28,149 nucleotides of DNA from Phaeoceros laevis (lineage: Eukaryota; Anthocerotophyta; Anthocerotopsida; Notothyladales). The notes beneath the pieces are model-generated. The model was given only the letters and a program-made list of their open reading frames with translations, was not told the DNA's origin and searched no databases. This document shows positions 26,348-28,149 of this stretch, in pieces. Within the stretch, counting starts at the first letter, position 1; each line of letters opens with the position of its first letter. The DNA is taken from contig JBNGIQ010003964.1 of the NCBI GenBank assembly GCA_049999765.1, forward strand, positions 1 to 28,149, read 5' to 3'. Both the position numbers and the translations under genes were made by a program.

Positions 26348-28149
26348 TCACGGTCGACCCTTACAACTGCAACGCCCGTTTGCGAATCGATGCACACGGT
26401 ACCCATCCCTTACCACAATGTCTCTCTGTTCTAGCCTTGACATGATTTCCTTGGAGCTGTGGCAGTCGCTGCACATGCGTAGATTCTTCGTTACCACCAG
26501 AGGTGTCCCACTTGGAGTGTTCAACAGACCAAACGCCAGAGCTAGCTTCTCAGCGTGCCCACAAAGCACATCTTCCTTTTCCTTCTGACTAAGTGACCAA
26601 CTTTGTGTGAGGTACGTGGCCTCCTTCCTGCTTCACACGTGCATTTGTGCTCTCTACCTTAAGCGCAATAATATCCTTTCTCCTTGCGCCCACCAAAAAT
26701 CTGTGTACCTCCTTGTTCACCTCAATACTCGCCTCTGCAGGTTTTTCGTTAGCTCCTGCTGCCCTTCTCTGTATTTCAATCCTGTCTACATCGGTCCACC
26801 AACCCGCATCAGCGTAGGCATTGGCCATGAGCACATAGGCAGACGCCATTTGAGGGTCCAGCCTAACAAGGCGTTCAAAACACCACACAGCCCTCTCTAT
26901 ATCCCCGTGACTTTGGCAGGCATTCAACAAAGACGTCAAGCCCACCACATTACTTTGGCCTCACATGACAAAAGCATCTTCTCTGCCTCATCTAATTGGC
27001 CAGCACGCGCAAGAACATCACTCATGCAGGTGTAATGCTCAATAGTAGCTTTGATGCCATGCTGTTCAGCCATGGAATCCAAGTGTTTGCGACCCTCGTG
27101 GACCAGTCCCTCATGACTGCATGCTACTAGAAGGCAAGTAAAAGTAACATCATCAGGATGAACACTAACATCTCCTCAAAACAAGCATGTGCCTTGCGAC
27201 CTTCATCACAAGCACCATACCCAGCAATCAGGGCATTCCATGTTACCACATTCTTTGTGTCCATGCTGTCAAAAACCTGGCGCGCATCTTCCAGCTCACC
27301 ACACTTTGCATACATGTCCACCAGGGAGGTGCCCACCACAACATCATTCAGAAGACCCCTTTTGATAATCTGTGAGTGAAGCTCCCTGCCCTTCTGTATG
27401 GCACCAGTGCTTGCACACGCCTTCAGAAGGCAAGCAAAAGTAACACGGTTAGCCAAAATGAGGCCCGCCTCCTCCATTTGTCCATACACAACAAGCGCCT
27501 CTTGGCCGAGTCATTGCTGTGCATACCCAGCAATCAGGGCATTCCATGTCACCACATCCTTTGTGGCCAAGCTGTCAAAAACCTGGTGCGCATCTTTCAG
27601 TTCACCACATTTTGCATACATGTCCACCAGGCAGTTGCCCATGGCCACCACTACGTTGTCCAGCAGCCCTCTTTTGACAATCTGTGAATGAAGCTCCCTG
27701 CCCTTCTGTATGGCACCAGTGCTTGCACACGCCTTCAGAAGGCAAATAAAAGTAACATCGTTAGCCAAATTGAGGCCCGCCTCCTCCATTTGTCCATACA
27801 CAACAAGCGCCTCTTGGCCGAGTCCTTGCTGTACATACCCAGCAATCAGGGCTGTCCATGTCACCACATCCTTTGTGGCCAAGCTGTCAAAAACCTGTCG
27901 CGCACCTTCCAGCTCACCACATTTTGCATACATGTCCACCAGGCAGGTGCCCACCACTACGTCATCCAGCAGACCTCTTTTGATAATCCTTGAGTGCAGC
28001 TCTCTGCCCGTCTGCACGGCACCAGTGCTTGCACATGCCTTCAGAAGGCAAATAAAAGTAACAAGGTCAGCCAAAATGAGGCCCACCTTCTCCATTTGTC
28101 CATACACAACAAGCGCCTCTTGGCCGAGTCCTTGCTGTGCATACCCAGC
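26348..28149 (-). pseudogene. PLS-class PPR protein with GRP-ending DYW domain (broken; runs off the window)
   Basis: PLS-class PPR proteins select single nucleotides in mitochondrial or plastid RNA for editing. From the window edge inward there are three near-identical PLS triplets of about 102 residues (for example TFICLLKACASTGA, VDMYAKCGELEGARQVFDS, VVTWNALIAGYAQQ), then an L/S/E region (DVTFTCLLVACSHEGLVHEG; YTCMSDVLARAGQLDEAEKM), the E/E+ region (SLLNACQSHGDIERAVWCFE), and the DYW domain with catalytic-type HAEKLALAFGLLNT (HxE), CSDCH (CxxCH), IVVRDGYRVHRF and the terminus CSCKGRP. Lesions are a TGA at 27513-27511 where sister repeats have GGA, frameshifts near 27165 and 26955, and a TAG plus frameshift near 26585. 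These suggest a pseudogene; sequencing error cannot be excluded. The 5' end, with any targeting peptide, is outside the window. Confidence 0.88.

Noticed and set aside
27511-27513. Idea that the TGA is corrected by U-to-C RNA editing.
   Set aside because: That editing acts in organelles, while this is a nuclear gene; sister repeats have GGA rather than CGA, and frameshifts elsewhere would not be repaired.

Overview
This is nuclear DNA of a land plant, most likely a seed-free lineage. The genes have short GT-AG introns (about 70-250 bp where they can be mapped), plant-specific families occur (ABCG11-type half-transporter, A-type cytochromes P450, PLS/DYW pentatricopeptide proteins), and there is a Ty1/copia relic. 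The strongest lineage clue is a DYW-type PPR C-terminus ending in Gly-Arg-Pro instead of Asp-Tyr-Trp. GRP-type DYW variants have been reported from plants with U-to-C organelle RNA editing (hornworts, many ferns and lycophytes). With compact genes and short introns, a hornwort is my best guess, but this is inference.

Layout. 1-770: intergenic, very rich in CATG. 772-1704: 5'-truncated copia element (RNase H end plus a putative 3' LTR). 1930-4706: a graveyard of unrelated gene pieces on both strands: organellar ssDNA-binding (OSB) protein (+), two PPR pieces (+ and -), plastid-type fructose-bisphosphate aldolase (+), TFIIIA zinc fingers (-) and an FAD monooxygenase (-). 4704-13945: a large inverted duplication of a P450 gene with its 3' flank. 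The right copy (10872-12867) is intact with four exons and 541 residues. The left copy (6656-6098, minus) keeps a complete exon 1 but has lost the middle and the heme loop. Between the arms lies a second, different P450 (7161-9244, plus) broken by stops and frameshifts.

14026-15402: single-exon gene resembling plant F-box-associated proteins, without a visible F-box. 15403-18187: little recognisable coding sequence, with an 8-unit 26/27-bp minisatellite at 17041-17251. 18188-18781: two-exon gene for a small single-pass membrane protein. 19486-22882 (minus): complete 11-exon ABCG11-like transporter of 761 residues, for which all exon junctions could be placed in phase. 24217-28149 (minus): two degenerate copies of a GRP-type DYW PPR gene, separated by an unrecognised membrane-protein-like minus-strand region with a 72-bp in-frame tandem duplication.

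Only about four genes look functional: the right-arm P450, the F-box-like gene, the small membrane protein and the ABCG transporter. P450 oxidation and ABCG11-type export both occur in surface-lipid and specialised metabolism, but nothing in the sequence ties these two genes together. Everything else is pseudogene, transposon or repeat, so this is a rearranged, decay-rich accessory region.
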